Positions 39,475 through 50,003 are shown, counted from the stretch's first letter. The stretch is 64,000 nucleotides of DNA from Metellina segmentata (GCA_947359465.1 OX375883.1:87848911-87912910), one strand, 5' to 3'. The notes: generated by a model not told the origin, from the sequence alone. A program made the numbers and translations.

Positions 39475-42339
39475 TTAAGTTTGGAATCTAACTGGTAGTT
39501 TAATTGCTCGACCACAACGAGAGTTTGTTGGAAGTTTAGGTTCTTCAGTGACAGGTACATCAACAAATACAGCTGGCCTAGGATTGCTGATCAGATAAGC
39601 TGGCTTAAGCCTATCAATGGAAATTTTCACCTCTCTGTTGTTTATTTTAATATTCAAATATTTTTCACTTCTTTCCAACACACTAAAAGGACCATCATAT
39701 GCTGGTTCGAGGGGCTTTTTGACCATGTCTGCTCTGATAAACACGTGGGAGCAGGATGCAAGGTCTTTATGCACAAATATTTTTCGTTGTTGTGTGTGTG
39801 GAGTTCTGAGAGGTTTTAACAATGCCATGTGTTTTTGTAACCTATTTACAAATGTGTCAGGTTCAACATCAACACTCGGGCTATCGAAGAACTCTTTAGG
39901 CAGTCTTATGTTTGTACCATAGATCATTTGAGCGATGGAATGGTTAGTTTCATCACGGATAGCAGCTCTGCATCCCAACAACATTGTTGGTATCACTTCA
40001 GTCCAGTTGGTACTATCCTGTGCTTTAATAGCCGATTTCAAGGTTCTATGAAAACGTTCGATTTTTCCGTTACACTGAGGGTGGTATGGAGTGGTGTGTA
40101 GGATTTTAGCACCACAGATGGTAGCTAGACTTCTAAAAACTCGCGAGGTAAATTGTCGACCTTAATCAGTGATGATGCTGTAGGGTGTCCCAAATCTGCA
40201 AATCCAGTTCTCATAAAATGCTTTGCTCACTGACTCAGCTGTAATATCAGCAAGTGGAATAATTTCCACCCAGCATGAAAATCTGTCAATGCAGGTCAAG
40301 CAATACAGATTTCCATTAGAAGGTGGCAATGGTCCAATCAAATCTATATGTACAATGCTAAACCTAGCATCTGGTTCTTCAAATTCACCAAGCTTTGATT
40401 TTGTGTGTTTGTGCACTTTAACTTTCTGGCAATTCACACAAGCTCTTGCCCATTCACTCGTGTGTTTCTTAATATCTGGCCATACAAACCTGGTAGTCAT
40501 CTGCTTGACAGTTGATCGAATACTGTTGATGAGGTCTTGTAATTCTTGATCACCATGTTGTTCTTTAGCAGCTTCTTCATAGTCGATGACAGATATTTCC
40601 TCAATTCTGGAGAGAGTATCTGCAACGATGTTGTCTTTACCATTGATATGATTGATATTGGTGGTAAATTGTGATATATATTGCAGCTGGCGTAGCTGTC
40701 TTGGTGAGGCTTTTTCGTTTTTTTGCTGAAATGCAAAAATTAAGGGCTTATGGTCGGTAAAGATTTGTAAATCTCAACCTTCTAGCATGTATTTGAATTG
40801 TTTAACAGACAGGTAGATCCCCAACAGCTCTCGGTCATATGTACTATATCCTCTTTGGGTTTCACTGAGCTTCTTAGAGTAAAAGGCAATCGGTTTCCAG
40901 TGGTCATTTTCTAATTGCTGCAGGACAGCTCCTATTGCCCAATCTGAGGCATCCGTGCACAAAGACAGTGGTCATTCAGATTTGGGATAACTGAGTAGTG
41001 CAGTGTTTGATAGATCTTTCTTACACTTCTTAAACTGCTCAATCGCTTCTTCTGTCCAAGGAACTTTTCGTTTATCTCTCTTTTTCGCTCCCTTGAGCAT
41101 TTCGTGGAGTATGGCTTGGGTTTGGGCAGCATTCTTCAGGTATCGACGAAAGAAATTTATCATTCCCAAGAAGGTTCTTAGGTCATGAAGAGTAGTTGGT
41201 AATTTATAATTCAATATTGCTTGGACTTTCTCAGGAAGGGGACATGACCCATTAGGAGTAATCAAGTATCCTAGGAATTCAATTTTTTGAACACCAAAAA
41301 CTGATTTTGAGACATTTATGCACAGTCCGTACTTGTCCAGTCTGTCAAACACTTCCTTGAGATTACTGTTATGTTCATCCTCAGATGTCGTAGCAATTAA
41401 AACATCATCCAAGTATGGGAAAACAAAGTCTAAACCTTGGAATACTTCGTTTACGAAACGCTGAAATGTCGATGGTGCATTTCGCAGGCCAAAACTCATC
41501 ACGTTAAATTCAAACAACCCAAATGGGGTGATGATCGCAGTCTTGGGTTTGTCTTCTTCTGAAATTGGGATCTGGTAGTAAGCCTTTAGTAGGTCCAATT
41601 TGGAAAAGATGTTCTTTCCACTTAAAATAAGGTGGAAGTCTTCCATTCTGGGTATGGGGTATATATCAGGAATGGTCTGCTCATTCAAACGTCGATAGTC
41701 CCCACAGGGTCTGAGAGAGCCATCCTTTTTGGCCACTAAGTGCCGGGGGCTAGCCCACTGTGACTTAGATGGTCTGATGATTCCCCGATACAGCATGAAC
41801 TGGAATTCCTGTTTTGCTAATTGGAGTTTCTTGGTATCAAGTTGTCGAGCTCTAGAATACACTGGTTGTCCCTTCGTAGATATGTAATGTAGGACATTAT
41901 GCCTAACAGTTGTATTCAATAGATTAGGCTTTGTTATACTGGGATATTGAGATAGTAGATTTGAATACTTACAGGTTTTATTTAAGGTGCTTACTGAATC
42001 TTGATCTTCAATGTTTGCAATTTGCCCAAATATGGAGAGGGTAGTTATACCATCAATTAGTTTTCTATTGTGTATGTCGATTAAAAGTTGAAATTTGGCT
42101 AAGAAATCAGCACCAATAATTCCTTTTGAGACTTTGGCAACTACAAAAGGCCATTGAAATTGCCTTCGTAGCCCCAGGTCCAGAGTCAACATCGTGATAC
42201 CATAAGTAGGGATTGGTGTGCCATTGGCAGCATACAGTTGATAACTGCTGACACATTTGTCGTTTTTAGATGGTGGTATGATAGAAACATCTGCACCGCT
42301 GTCCACCAGGAACTGGCATCCCGTGTTTGTGTCTCTCAC
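39475..42339 (-). pseudogene. Gypsy pol (protease, RT, RNase H, integrase), three stops and one deletion
   Basis: One frame from about 42400 down to 39475 with stops at 40972, 40774 and 40162. In order: protease (FLVDSGADVSIIPP); RT (PRHLVAKKDGSLRPCGDYRR, FSKLDLLKAYYQIPI, VMSFGLRNAPSTFQRF, FPYLDDVLIA); connection and RNase H (CTDASDWAIGAVLQQ, IAFYSKKLSETQRGYSTYDR); integrase core (IDLIGPLPPSNGNLYCLTCI, NWICRFGTPYSIITD) and C-terminus (YDGPFSVLER, RLKPAYL). Near 40525 about 55-60 residues normally lying between RNase H and the WPDIKKH block are missing, including the two His of the integrase zinc finger. Pol lies in a -1 frame relative to gag. The element cannot now supply its own pol. Confidence 0.92.
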
Positions 42340-42395
42340 AAATAAACGGAACTTGCGACTAGGTGGAGTGCTTGCAGTAGGGTTAACCGCTGACT

Positions 42396-43202
42396 CTACT
42401 GCGTGGAGAGGTTTTCCGACCCCTTCCAGCTACAGGGTGGTGCACACTTATCCGGTCGGCAGTTTGCACCAAACCGAAAGTGGTAGAAGCACAATTTACC
42501 TTTTGGGTCGTACCTCTTGCGAGATCGGCTTCGATTCTGCCGTCTCGGCGAGTAGCAGCGTCGCTGGTCGCGAGAGTTTCGCACACTTAAGGCTGCAACT
42601 TGTAGCTCCAGGGCCGATATTTTCGCTAAAAGTTCATCCACTGGCGGACTAGACGTTTGTACTGCTGCCAGGTCGGATGGACGTGGAGCCATTTCAACAA
42701 TTTTGTCCGCCATTGTAGCTAGGCGGTCAAGTGACTCCTCACTCACGATCAAAATATTTTTGACCGAGATAGGCATTTTCTCTAGCCATAAAGTTTTTAG
42801 AACTTTGTCGGAGAACTCGCTCCCGAGAGACCTCATCTTCCTGAGGAGCTGACTGGGAAGCAAGTCTCCTAATTCCAGTCCTGAGACAAGTGTTTTTATT
42901 TTTTTGTTCTCACTTTCCTGGAAGGTACACAAAAGTCTTTCCTTCGCCGCGGTGTATTTCTCTGTTATAGGCTCGGAGACAATGTCCCATATCGTTTCCA
43001 CGGAACGAGGTTCTAATTGAGCAATTAGATAATTGAACTTTGTATCTTCTGCTTTTATCCCGCTGATTTTAAATTGAGCCTCGACCTGGTAAAACCATAT
43101 TTCAGGTCGGTCGATCCAAAACGGCGGAATCTTTATGCTCACCGCATAGGCTTCCATGTGCTTGTCCACATTCAACGGTTGGGCGTCCAAGTTATTTTGC
43201 AT
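42396..43202 (-). CDS. Gypsy gag-like protein
   Basis: 268 residues, uninterrupted. The N-terminal half has the DUF7041-type gag region common in arthropod Gypsy elements (KIPPFWIDRPEIWFYQVEAQ, FKISGIKAEDTKFNYLIAQL, LLCTFQESENKKIKTLVSG). The middle has a helical segment (DELLAKISALELQVAALSV), followed by an Arg/Ser-rich stretch and a Cys/His end (CFYHFRFGANCRPDKCAPPC). The Gag would form the particle and bind RNA. It starts 27 nt inside the 5' LTR-PBS region and its end overlaps the pol frame. It appears intact although pol is broken. Confidence 0.85.
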   Translation of the reverse strand: MQNNLDAQPLNVDKHMEAYAVSIKIPPFWIDRPEIWFYQVEAQFKISGIKAEDTKFNYLIAQLEPRSVETIWDIVSEPITEKYTAAKERLLCTFQESENKKIKTLVSGLELGDLLPSQLLRKMRSLGSEFSDKVLKTLWLEKMPISVKNILIVSEESLDRLATMADKIVEMAPRPSDLAAVQTSSPPVDELLAKISALELQVAALSVRNSRDQRRCYSPRRQNRSRSRKRYDPKGKLCFYHFRFGANCRPDKCAPPCSWKGSENLSTQ

Positions 43203-43228
43203 TCTCGTAGAGAAACGTCCTGGTTACC

Positions 43229-43628
43229 AATATATTGCTTGAAGGAATGATCAGAAATAGAAGTCGCAATATTTATTAATTCATTTACGTTATATTCATG
43301 CAGACTATTCTGCTACACATGAGAATAACATTTTCAGGTTGCGTATATCAAGTAATAACGTTGAGATTCAAATTCATAATGGGAGTAGAGTTGTTTCATT
43401 GTGGTTGCAGTTTGGTTTATATAAAAGTAATTAGTAGACAATATAAATATAACCATAAGAATTAAATTAAAATAATTATCCTTAATTAAGAATATTATTT
43501 ATCGATCATATTTAAAATTTACACATAGTTAAAACTAGAAAAAATACTAAATTATAATTAATGAGATTTAAATTTATGTAAAGCTACTTCTAAGCCACTA
43601 TCTCGTGGCGCCATCTAGTAGCACTACA
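43229..43628 (-). repeat. Gypsy 5' LTR
   Basis: 400 bp. Directly downstream on the minus strand (43228 down) is TGGTAACCAGGACG, the probable primer-binding site. The outer end is TGTAGTGC at 43628. Confidence 0.92.
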
Positions 43629-43632
43629 AAAC

Positions 43633-44030
43633 GTTTTATAATGCCACTTAACACTATTAAAAAAAAAAAATTATTATATAATTCAAAATAACTACACCAG
43701 TGGTAGTCATGCTTCTGGTGGCGTAGCAAGAGTAACATAAAAAAATTTCCCATCAACCATCATCCCATTACACACCAGGATTCAAGCGGTTGCAATTCAG
43801 ATACAGATCAAACTTTTACTTACCATATGCTCTGTTTATCTTCCTCCAAACGAAAACATTAGCTAACAAGATTTAAATAATTTAATAATCCAACTCGCAC
43901 ATCATTATTTTATCATTGGAGATTTTAACGGACATAACCCACTTTGGGGAAGCAACGAGTTAAATCACAGAGGGCAACAAATTGAAAAACTAATCGACAA
44001 TCACTGCCTGTCTCCTAAATGACTTCAATC
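43633..44030 (+). pseudogene. Jockey family D ORF2, endonuclease continued
   Basis: In mixed frames: FYNAT-like start at 43633, ITHQDSSGCNSDTDQTF-type decayed text, then a clear endonuclease block at 43918-44020 (FIIGDFNGHNPLWGSNELNH, RGQQIEKLIDNHCL). The sequence leaves the family at about 44030; no RT follows. Degraded relic. Confidence 0.7.
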
Positions 44031-44776
44031 ATAGATTCAAGGTTATTGTGATAAATAAAAAAGAAAGAAACTCGCAAGAAAGTTTACTTCTGTTTTAGAA
44101 AGCATAGTACGCAAAACTAAAATCAGCAATTCTTATTCTTTTAATAAAAAAATGCACTTTCTTTTTGTATCATCTATGACACCTTAAGATATTTCTCCTA
44201 ACAATTTATTAATTTCAAACATATGATTTCTTATCATACTTCTAGTTCAAATCCTTCACAATTCCAAACCAAAATACCTACTATAACATGAAATCCATAT
44301 ACAGAAAAGAAAAAAAAATAATTTCCTGAAATGAAAACTGAATACCACTGATAGAAACAATACATCTATGCTTCCAATAATTTCAATCTTTACAATAATT
44401 TCTCGATACTTTTTTTTGTACTCGTAAACCTTATTAAACTAAAACAAAAATACCTGATCTCATTATACATACATAAACATTCAGGAAACGGTATTTATTT
44501 TAACACAACCAATCAAAAATATCCTTATTTCTAACCATCCTAGTATACTGTACTGACATACCATACTATTTCTTTTTAACGAACAAATGTTTTTCTCTGA
44601 AACGTGTTTTCCACCCATGTTATGAAATTTTAAAGTTCTTTAAACTGGCTTTTAACAAATCAAAATTTCTGACTCACCAGTACCATCACCAGACTCACCA
44701 TCAAGTAAGTTGCATTTGTTTAATAAAACGATTCCATACGAATCCGCTAATCCTGTCTGGGTGCGCCAATTATCAT
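44031..44776. other. AT-rich stretch, nothing recognised
   Basis: No open frame, no recognisable element. Several A- and T-runs. Confidence 0.4.
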
Positions 44777-44885
44777 GCTTGGGGAAAACTGGTTCGATGT
44801 GGGAAATTCAAATGGAAACACGCGGAGACTTTTCTTTGATGTAACAAGTTTATTGAAAACAAAAACATCACGGGACTCAGACAGC
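44777..44885 (-). repeat. Possible LTR 3' end with primer-binding site
   Basis: On the minus strand, CAATAAACTTGTTACATC (poly(A)-signal-like) is followed about 90 bases later by AATTGGCGCACCCAGACAGG, which looks like the junction between an LTR and a tRNA-primer site. No gag or second LTR was found near it. Weak. Confidence 0.3.
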
Positions 44886-45142
44886 CGTCTCTCGATTGAC
44901 GCGATGGAGTGACGAGAACGGTTTCAGCTTCTCTGATCACAAGACATCCTCAAACGACATGTCAGGATCGCAGTGGAGAACAGTAAAATTTCTCGGTATC
45001 CTTTTTGACCAGAAACTTACCTTCCTCCCCCACTTCGTGCAGCTGCGGATGTCTTGGGAGAAAAAGCCTTATCTGTTAAAGGTACTCTCGAAAACATCTT
45101 GGGGAGGGGCAGAACAATCATCCATGCTGAATATCTACCGAT
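44886..45142 (+). pseudogene. Jockey family E RT fragment, first copy
   Basis: LTRWSDENGFSFS, TVKFLGILFDQKLTFLPHFV, LRMSWEKKPYLLKVLSKTSW. It is the RT thumb region and repeats what is found again at 45416-45720. A stretch coding HFCRKRG-type sequence is missing between the first two blocks. Confidence 0.7.
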
Positions 45143-45252
45143 ACGGAGTCGTGTTAGTATTACATCCTGTCTTCTAAAAGGTAGCGATTTCCATTGAATT
45201 ATATTTGGTTTTATAGCATGGAGTTTGTTCTCAGTTTGTTCATTCCATTCGT
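45143..45252 (-). mobile_element. 110-bp antisense family-B fragment
   Basis: Minus strand: NEQTENKLHAIKPNIIQWKS, LPFRRQDVILTRLRIG. It matches the B2 ORF2 segment at about 57448-57556 very closely. It has neither hairpin nor tail, so it is not a normal LINE insertion; it may derive from recombination or repair. Confidence 0.75.
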
Positions 45253-46440
45253 AACCAAGAAGAGGGTGTACCACAGCGAAGCGTTCTCAGCGTAACCCTT
45301 TATTTTCCATCAAATCCACAGTATCTTAAACCAACTGTCCACAGTAATTTGTACGTGGATGACTTCAGCATTCACTGCATAGGAAAATACGTGTGATATT
45401 TTGAACGACAACTTCAGGCAGCTGTCTCTCTTCTGACGCGGTGGAGTGACGAGAACGGTTTCAGCTTCTCCACTCAAAATACATCCTTCTTTCATTTCTG
45501 CCGACAACCAAATCTGCATCCTGACCCAGAGATCTTCCTGGGTAATATCATAATTGCATTGGTGAACAAAGGAAGATTTTTAGGTAACGTTTTAGACCAG
45601 AAACTTACCTTCTCCCTCACGTCGTGCAGCTGCAGATGTCTTGCGAGAAAAAGCTTAATCTCTTAAAAGTACTCTCAAAAAAATCTTGGGGAGCTGAACG
45701 ATCCTCCATGTTGAATATCTATCCAGCTTTAATTCGTTCCAGACTAGACTGGATGTTCAACTTATGGCTCCGCCCATCCGTCTGTGTTAAGAAAGCTCGA
45801 TACTGTGCATGATACCGTACTGAGGATCTGTTCTGGAACATTTCTCCCCTCAAAAGCCTGTATGGGATTTGCCACGAACCATCTTTGGCTTCTACTCGTC
45901 TTTTGCTGTCGTTCCGAAAATATTAGTCTTTTAACATCCAGATCATCCACTGCAAAATTTACTCCTGGACAATTCACTTAATCGCCTCTTCGTTAATCGA
46001 CCCTCCTTTGTCACAACTTTTGGATTTCGCATGAGAAATGCCCTGGGGAATATGCCCCTTCATTCATTTTAAGTAGCAGAGAGACCTCTTTTTGCCATCT
46101 CACCTTGGAAATCGCATTCATTATCATTCTTAAATTTACAGGATATGAGAGGTCGAACACCAGCACAGCAGTTTACAAATAACTTTTTCGTTCACCGTCA
46201 TCATTTTAAAAACCATGAAGCAGTTTACACTGACGGTTCAAAATCACTTGATTATGGCGACTGTGTTTTTTTTTTTCGAATTAGTTACTTTTAAATTTTT
46301 ATTACCATCTTTAATTTCCTTTTTACCTCTGGATGTCTAGCTTTATACAAGGCATTAAAAATATTTCTGGTCTCAGCATGGACAATTTTATATTTTACAC
46401 TGACTCCAAAAGTGTCTTGCTACGGTATCATTTTTGTTCG
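45253..46440 (+). pseudogene. Jockey family E ORF2, RT to RNase H, decayed
   Basis: RT: EEGVPQRSVLSVTLYFP, NLYVDDFSIHC, LTRWSDENGFSFST, FFHFCRQPNLHPDPEIFLGN, FLGNVLDQKLTF. Then RKLDTVHDTVLRICSGTF and RNase H parts (EAVYTDGSKSLDYG, FIFYTDSKSVL). Frames change often. The YVDD and TDGSK motifs are preserved. A relic. Confidence 0.75.
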
Positions 46441-46745
46441 ATACCGACACACATCGGAATAATCGGCAACGTTGGGCCAGAACTGGCCCTTGCGCCATAA
46501 AAACCACCAAACCATACGGGACATCGTATCGAACGAGTGAGCAGAGCTACAACCAACTCCACAACATCCGTCCGACAATCTCACTCCTACCATCATTAAA
46601 ATTTCGATGGTTTGTTATTTTGACTCGTCTTCGCATCGACCATTCAAGAGTCAGACACAGATTTTTATTGGTTGGGGTAACCGTTCCATCGTGCCAGCAT
46701 TGCCTCTAGAGCCTCTATCGATCCATCATATTTTAACTTATTCTA
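46441..46745 (+). pseudogene. Family E tail-like junction and C-terminal block
   Basis: At 46473-46515 a hairpin GGGCC...GGCCC and TTGCGCCATAAAAACC look like the end of an A-type 3' UTR. The following sequence codes for a C-terminal ORF2 block (ILTRLRIDHSRVRHRFLLVG, VPSCQHCL). So two truncated copies probably abut here. Confidence 0.5.
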
Positions 46746-46756
46746 CAGGTATAAAT

Positions 46757-46850
46757 GATTATTTTATTAAATTGTCGATAAAAATGTCTACTAATTTTAT
46801 TAAATTGTGCATAAAAATGTCTACTAATTTTATCAAATTGTTGTATCAAC
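46757..46850. repeat. 33-bp tandem repeat
   Basis: Two near-identical copies and a partial third of TTTTATTAAATTG, then ATAAAAATGTCTACTAA. Confidence 0.85.
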
Positions 46851-47168
46851 CTCCCCATCCATTAGTTTTAAATTACTTCATCATTCAGATTTTTACCACA
46901 TAAATAATAAGATTTTAAATTGAATTCAATTAAATATTATCAAAACTAAAATGAGAATTATATGAATCTCTTTTTAGGAAAAAAAATACAGTTTTACATT
47001 TTTGTGATTAAATTTTACCTTTATATTTAAATTTCATGTTGTGAGCTATACCAGTATAGCCCTTGTGTTGAAGAAGTAAACAGCCTGGCACAAAAATCGT
47101 CACAAGCCGAATACCCCTGAAACACCTCCTCACCAGTTGCATACTGTACTGTGCCACCGCAAAGTTCA
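46851..47168. other. AT-rich interval with a possible out-of-frame exon end
   Basis: The right half (47040-47165, minus strand) is open for GGTVQYATGEEVFQGYSACD, DFCARLFTSSTQGLYWYSSQ and a stop, in a different frame from the exon-like block at 47169-47381. It could be the same gene after a frameshift. The left half shows nothing. Confidence 0.35.
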
Positions 47169-47381
47169 CTATGTGTTCCCTGAAGATTGATCCGTTTCAA
47201 AGTAAAAAAATATAAACTTCTCACTGGGATTCTTGGCTGTAACGGTTCGTAGAAAACATAGGTGTTCAGCAGCCACAACGAGTTCTTTGCAAGAAGGATA
47301 CCTTGCATTTTCACAACGGTGCTTGTCACGCGGGCAGTCCCTCCTCCGAATTACTTTGCAGTACTCCCTGCACTGATAAAC
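47169..47381 (-). pseudogene. Exon-like cysteine-rich block 2 (unidentified)
   Basis: Acceptor TTTCATTTCAG, then VYQCREYCKVIRRRDCPRDK, HRCENARYPSCKELVVAAEH, LCFLRTVTAKNPSEKF and a TAG at 47169-47171. There are seven Cys in about 45 residues. With the block at 47497-47787 it could be one minus-strand gene for a small Cys-rich, possibly secreted or zinc-binding protein. No known family was recognised. In-frame stops in the neighbouring block and the frame switch below 47169 suggest decay. Confidence 0.35.
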
Positions 47382-47496
47382 CTGAAATGAATAATAATAA
47401 TAAAGGAACAATAAAAAAGTACTGATGGGAAAAAAGACATGCATATGTATTCTTAACATTACTGAAGAAAATAAAAGTACCCTTACTTGATCAGAG

Positions 47497-47787
47497 AGGT
47501 AATAATTGGTTCCCTGTGATGGACTTGTGTATTACAAAGCAATCCTCCGAATTGTGAAGACGATCACAATTCTGGCATCATTGTTTCTGACACGGAGCAC
47601 AGTGCGTCATTAAACAGATTGGGCAGGATTGTTCACAACAGTGGTCTTTCACATTTTGAAATGTCTTTTCGCACTTCTCACTATAGTTGTTAGCACCGAA
47701 AAAACCTTTCAATGATTTCACGACATCATAATGCATCATCGTGAAGCCACAGATTGATGTGTCGGGATCTCTCTGTAGTTTTGTACG
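47497..47787 (-). pseudogene. Exon-like cysteine-rich block 1 (unidentified)
   Basis: After an acceptor near 47788 (CATTTTAGGTAG): RTKLQRDPDTSICGFTMMHY, DVVKSLKGFFGANNYSEKCE, KTFQNVKDHCCEQSCPICLM, THCAPCQKQ, a TGA, then CQNCDRLHNSEDCF. It closes at a donor-like CAAGTAAGGG. The CX2C pairs and spacing look like coding sequence, but two TGA codons interrupt the best frame. Either a pseudogene or an incorrectly delimited exon. Confidence 0.35.
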
Positions 47788-47799
47788 CTACCTAAAATG

Positions 47800-48098
47800 T
47801 AAAAGGGTATGGTTATCCAGCTATCCATAGTTCGAAATAGTTTTTGAGTTCAACAAATTTTTCAAAGGTCTTGTCATTTGGTTTCTGATGTTTAACAAAG
47901 AGTTGTCTGAATTTCTCATGACTGCTTATGTTTCTTTAAAATAATATTTTTCACACATAAATAACCTTCTATCTTTCTTCTCGTCCTGTTGCTATTATTT
48001 GGAATATTTCATTTCACAAGAGGACAATCAAATGTGAAACTCATTCGGATTCATCGGGTTTAATGCTACGAACATGCCTCTGGAACCAAATTTGAATT
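47800..48098. other. No gene recognised
   Basis: AT-rich sequence between the Cys-rich block and the 440-bp repeat. Confidence 0.4.
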
Positions 48099-48540
48099 GA
48101 CGGTTGAATGAAAGTATAATCCTGACATTGGAAGTCCTGGGTATCTTTTCCACTGATTATTCACTAAGGTTATCCCTGGAGCATCGTGCTATAAATGTAA
48201 GGGCAGAAGCGTTGCTTCATTTCTTCTGTTAGCTCTGACCTCAAGCTGAATTTATTTGGTCTCTCTCAGAAGGAGACCCAGTCCCTTCCCTCAACCTACC
48301 AACATGGTACTTTCATCTTCCTATATTGGACTCATCATTTTCTACTACCATTTTAGAGGCCTCCTAAAGACTCTAACCAGCTTTGCTGTTGACTATTATG
48401 TCCGTTAAAATTTCTCTACAGCAACTGAACCAGTCAGGTACTGTCTCCCGGCTTGTTGTTGCACTTGTGTTCGATGAATTTAAGATTGTCTGGTTTTAAG
48501 GCAATCCCTGATAGAAACAAAAAGTAATCTTCACTACCTT
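48099..48540. repeat. 440-bp direct repeat, copy 1
   Basis: Same order of landmarks as 55266-55712: ATGAAAGTA, TTGCTGCATTTCTTCTG-like, AAGTCCCTTCCCT or variant, CCTACCAACATGGTACTTTC, GTTAAAATTTCTCTACA, GATGAATTTAA, ATTGTCTGGT. Roughly three-quarters identical by eye. No coding frame is shared. Similarity ends just before the stem-loop at 48545. Confidence 0.75.
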
Positions 48541-48544
48541 ATAT

Positions 48545-48560
48545 GGCCCTGAAAAGGGCC
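48545..48560 (-). terminator. Histone-type 3' stem-loop (orphan)
   Basis: On the minus strand AAAAAAACGGCCCTTTTCAG then GGCC: a 6-bp stem with a TTTC loop, matching the metazoan replication-dependent histone mRNA 3' signal, including an A/C-rich 5' flank. No histone reading frame was found upstream on the minus strand (48562-49000). It is either a relic of a histone gene or a chance match. Confidence 0.5.
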
Positions 48561-48763
48561 GTTTTTTTATGCTGGACAAAAAAACGGAGTTTATTATAAG
48601 AGGAACCTAAAATGTGGGAGATCACGCGCAAAAATTTTTACTATTTCTACAAATTGAGAAAATAGTTTTAAGTTTTGCTTGCAGCATCTTCTACAAACGT
48701 ATTCCAATAATCTGTCGGACATCATTTCTTTCTAAGGCGACCCCGGTTAATTTTCACCTTTAA

Positions 48764-48800
48764 GGCTGGTTTACGATTCTGCGTATGTGCAACTGCGTAT
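48764..48800. repeat. Inverted repeat, left (possible TIR of a 6.4-kb element)
   Basis: GGCTGGTTTACGATTCTGCG, then TATGTGCAACTGCG. The reverse complement lies at about 55168-55204 with a few differences. TTAA sits directly outside both (48760-48763, 55205-55208). Further TGCGTATG motifs follow inside both ends. Confidence 0.65.
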
Positions 48801-49416
48801 GCTCCGCCTTAACGCATACGCGGAGGATAGTCGTTTATAGTTTTGCGTATGGGCTTGCGTCGGAACGAGAAATCCAGCTTTCGATTATGCACACTAGATG
48901 GCGTGTTTACTTTTCGCGCGCTTTCTTGATCCATTTCAGTATTTTTTACGAGCGTTTTTTTTTCTACCGTCTTATGTTTACTTTAACCAATTTTGAGAAC
49001 CGTTGTTTTTTTTTTCTTTTTCCACGAGAGACATTTTTGTAGGTACTTGAGAACATTGCAAAATTAACATCACTTTGGAAACTTTTAACTCCGAACAAAA
49101 CCAAAATTAGAATAAACAAGTAAATCTCGATTTCTAAAAAATATTGTACCGATTGTGAATACTCAGATAAATCAACATTAAACTATTTTCTTTCCAAAAC
49201 AACTATCTACTTTAAACTGAGACTATATATAAGTCTTAAATTTAATCAGAGCATTAAAAACCAAAATGAAATGAAGTTACATGAATAATTTGTTTTAAAA
49301 TCTTTTTACTTTTGAAGCCTTTTATGTGAGATTGAAGGAAAACACGAAATTTGATATCTGATGAGGGTTTCTAGTTATTGAAATGTAAATAAATATATCT
49401 TCGATTTACTCATTAT
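48801..49416. other. No gene recognised
   Basis: The left part has repeated GCGTATG/CATACGC motifs (to about 48870), as subterminal repeats of a DNA element might. The remainder is AT-rich. Confidence 0.4.
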
Positions 49417-50003
49417 CAGGGTGTCATGATTTTAATCAAATGATTTTTTTAATTCACTGATTTGAATCACAACAAATCACAAATTTTTTATAACTAAGTA
49501 AATACACTATAGAAGTTGTAAAACGCTTTAATGTTTCTGTACTCATGGTGATTTCAGCATTAATGGCTACACTAAGCTCAGAGAGAACTGGGTCAATTAA
49601 TGCATATTATAAAAGATTGCAACAGCCAGTTGTAACATATTAGAATAAACTATATACTGGAAACAGTAATGTAAACACACATGCCATCATAAATCTAAAT
49701 GCCAGGAAGAGTAACGTATAAACATTCCTGATTAACAGCACTCATTTTTTAACACTCAAAAGTATGTATGCAACACAGTTTGATTCAAAATTATAAACTA
49801 AAGGGTAGTTTACTAAAGAGAAAGAGGCTAAATTACTTCCTACTAGTGTTTTTTTTAGGTATTTGTCAGTTAGCTTATTTTTGTGGTGTGCAATAGATTA
49901 AAGAGTAGAAATATACATTTTCACACACACAGCCATTAACATGTCAGCAGGAAGAAAGAAGCAGCCTACAGAAATTTAAAAAATCTGATTTTTTTACACC
50001 CTG
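49417..50003. mobile_element. Non-autonomous hAT-like element (MITE)
   Basis: 587 bp with short inverted ends CAGGGTGT and ACACCCTG and an 8-bp duplication CTCATTAT at 49409-49416 and 50004-50011. Both ends carry T-rich/GATTT subterminal sequence. A short frame near the right end (ATG at 49939, MSAGRKKQPTEI) may be a relic of a transposase start. Confidence 0.85.

Larger units (their letters stand above)
38741..43628 (-). mobile_element. Gypsy LTR retrotransposon, two LTRs, nested in family D
   Basis: 4888 bp in minus orientation, flanked by AAAC at 38737-38740 and 43629-43632. The LTRs are about 400 bp and nearly identical. Gag and pol are both present, with pol inactivated by three stops and an in-frame deletion. 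The host endonuclease frame continues on the far side. Confidence 0.93.

Noticed and set aside
42396..42420. A classic heptanucleotide slippery site for gag-pol frameshifting
   Set aside because: Pol is in the -1 frame, but the nearby GGAAAAC does not fit the XXXYYYZ pattern.
45017..45274. 85-codon minus-strand gene
   Set aside because: It is a family-B LINE fragment with chance extensions into antisense family E.
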